From: Anaerolineaceae bacterium | GTDB taxonomy: Bacteria > Chloroflexota > Anaerolineae > Anaerolineales > Anaerolineaceae | Length of the DNA: 6,714 nt | NCBI GenBank assembly: GCA_028714615.1 | Contig: JAQTMA010000225.1 | Coordinates: forward strand, 1 to 6,714 | Reading direction: 5' to 3' | Part shown: in pieces, positions 6,059 to 6,714 of the stretch | Layout of the letters: each line of letters opens with the position of its first letter | How positions within the stretch are numbered: position 1 is the stretch's first letter | Program-made: the position numbers and the translations under genes | Notes under the pieces: generated by a model | Database searches by the model: none | The model's input: the letters and a program-made list of their open reading frames with translations, nothing else | What the model was told of the DNA's origin: nothing

Positions 6059-6714
6059 ATGGCCGCACTTCAACTGATCGCTTTCGACGCCGACGACACC
6101 CTCTGGCACAATGAAACCCTGTATACCGAGACGAAGAATAGGGTGATTCGCCTGCTGGAGCGCTATGCCGCTGCCGAACAGGTCACTCGCGTTCTGGATG
6201 AGACCGAAACGCGCAATATGCGCCTGTACGGTTACGGAGCAAAAGCGTACACCCTGTCGATCATCGAGATGGCCATCTCGATCTCCGGTCGCCAGGTGCA
6301 GGCGACGGAGATCGAGCAAATCCTGCAATTTGGGAAACAATTGAGCACGGCGGAAATCCATTTATTGGATGGAGTGGAAACGGCGCTCAAGACTCTCTCC
6401 AGCCGGTACCCGCTGATGCTGATCACCAAGGGGGACCCGCTCGATCAGCAGGGTAAGCTGGATCGTTCCGGGCTGGCTGCATTTTTTCAATATGTCGAGA
6501 TTGTGGGGGAGAAGACGGTCGAAACGTACCGGAAGATCCTCGATCGTTATCAAGTGAATCCACCGGGGTTTCTGATGATTGGCAATGCGCTGCGCTCGGA
6601 CATACTGCCGGTGCTCCAACTGGGCGGCGCCGCGGTGTATATCCCCTATGAGCATACCTGGGCGCACGAGCTGCAGATCGACCAGGAGATTCCGGCCGAA
6701 CATTTCCATACTCT
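6059..6714 (+). CDS. HAD-superfamily hydrolase, 3' end cut by the window
   Basis: The frame stays open to the window end, giving 218 residues of a soluble haloacid dehalogenase-type enzyme, probably a phosphatase. Motif I is FDADDTLW, with D10 as nucleophile and D12 as acid/base. Motif II is T123 in LITKGD, motif III is K152 in VGEKT, and motif IV is IGNALRSDI, with D181 the likely metal ligand. The helical insert between motifs I and II (about 17-100) fits a C1-type cap. Relatives are usually about 220-240 residues, so only a short C-terminal piece is missing. The start at 6059 gives MAALQLIAFDADDT and has an AGGAG upstream; an in-frame ATG at 6047 would add four residues. The gene follows sbcC by 49 bp with no clear terminator, so read-through is possible. 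The substrate cannot be told from sequence; nucleotide or sugar phosphates are common in this family. Confidence 0.88.
   Translation, partial: MAALQLIAFDADDTLWHNETLYTETKNRVIRLLERYAAAEQVTRVLDETETRNMRLYGYGAKAYTLSIIEMAISISGRQVQATEIEQILQFGKQLSTAEIHLLDGVETALKTLSSRYPLMLITKGDPLDQQGKLDRSGLAAFFQYVEIVGEKTVETYRKILDRYQVNPPGFLMIGNALRSDILPVLQLGGAAVYIPYEHTWAHELQIDQEIPAEHFHT

Overview
The window is a GC-rich bacterial segment with five genes, all on the + strand: a small membrane protein, a membrane-anchored papain-like peptidase with TPRs, the SbcD nuclease, the SbcC ATPase, and a HAD-family phosphatase cut by the window end. The style suggests an uncultured or thermophilic Chloroflexota, probably Anaerolineae-like. 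The reasons are the TM anchor followed by a Pro/Thr/Ser/Ala linker and a C39-like domain fused to TPRs, the lack of Shine-Dalgarno (SD) sequences before four of five genes, and short degenerate heptamer arrays between genes. This placement is inferred from style and no marker gene confirms it.

Layout. Positions 30-560 encode a four-helix membrane protein resembling DUF2127. A 43-bp gap holds a perfect TATAAT box 6 nt before the next ATG, which suggests a leaderless transcript. Positions 604-1917 encode the C39-like peptidase/TPR protein. The 284-bp spacer 1918-2201 is built mostly from short repeats with a 7-8 nt period, in three blocks of different composition (T-rich, G/A-rich, C/A then G/A). 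Positions 2202-3443 (sbcD) and 3454-6009 (sbcC) form a two-gene unit 10 bp apart, and the sbcD stop codon lies inside a small copy of the same heptamer type. A 49-bp gap with an AGGAG motif leads to the HAD hydrolase, 6059 to the window end.

Function. SbcC (an SMC/Rad50-type ATPase with zinc hook) and SbcD (an Mre11-type nuclease) form the SbcCD complex, which opens hairpins and processes blocked DNA ends. All catalytic and ATPase motifs are present in both. The HAD enzyme may be co-transcribed, but nothing in the sequence proves a functional link. The first two genes look like an unrelated envelope-associated pair.

The coding content is conventional, and I see no phage, transposon, CRISPR array, RNA gene or new defence system. 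The unexplained signal is in the spacers: the phased heptamer mosaic, its reappearance at the sbcD-sbcC junction, a strongly C-rich and G-poor stretch inside it, and the possible leaderless initiation.
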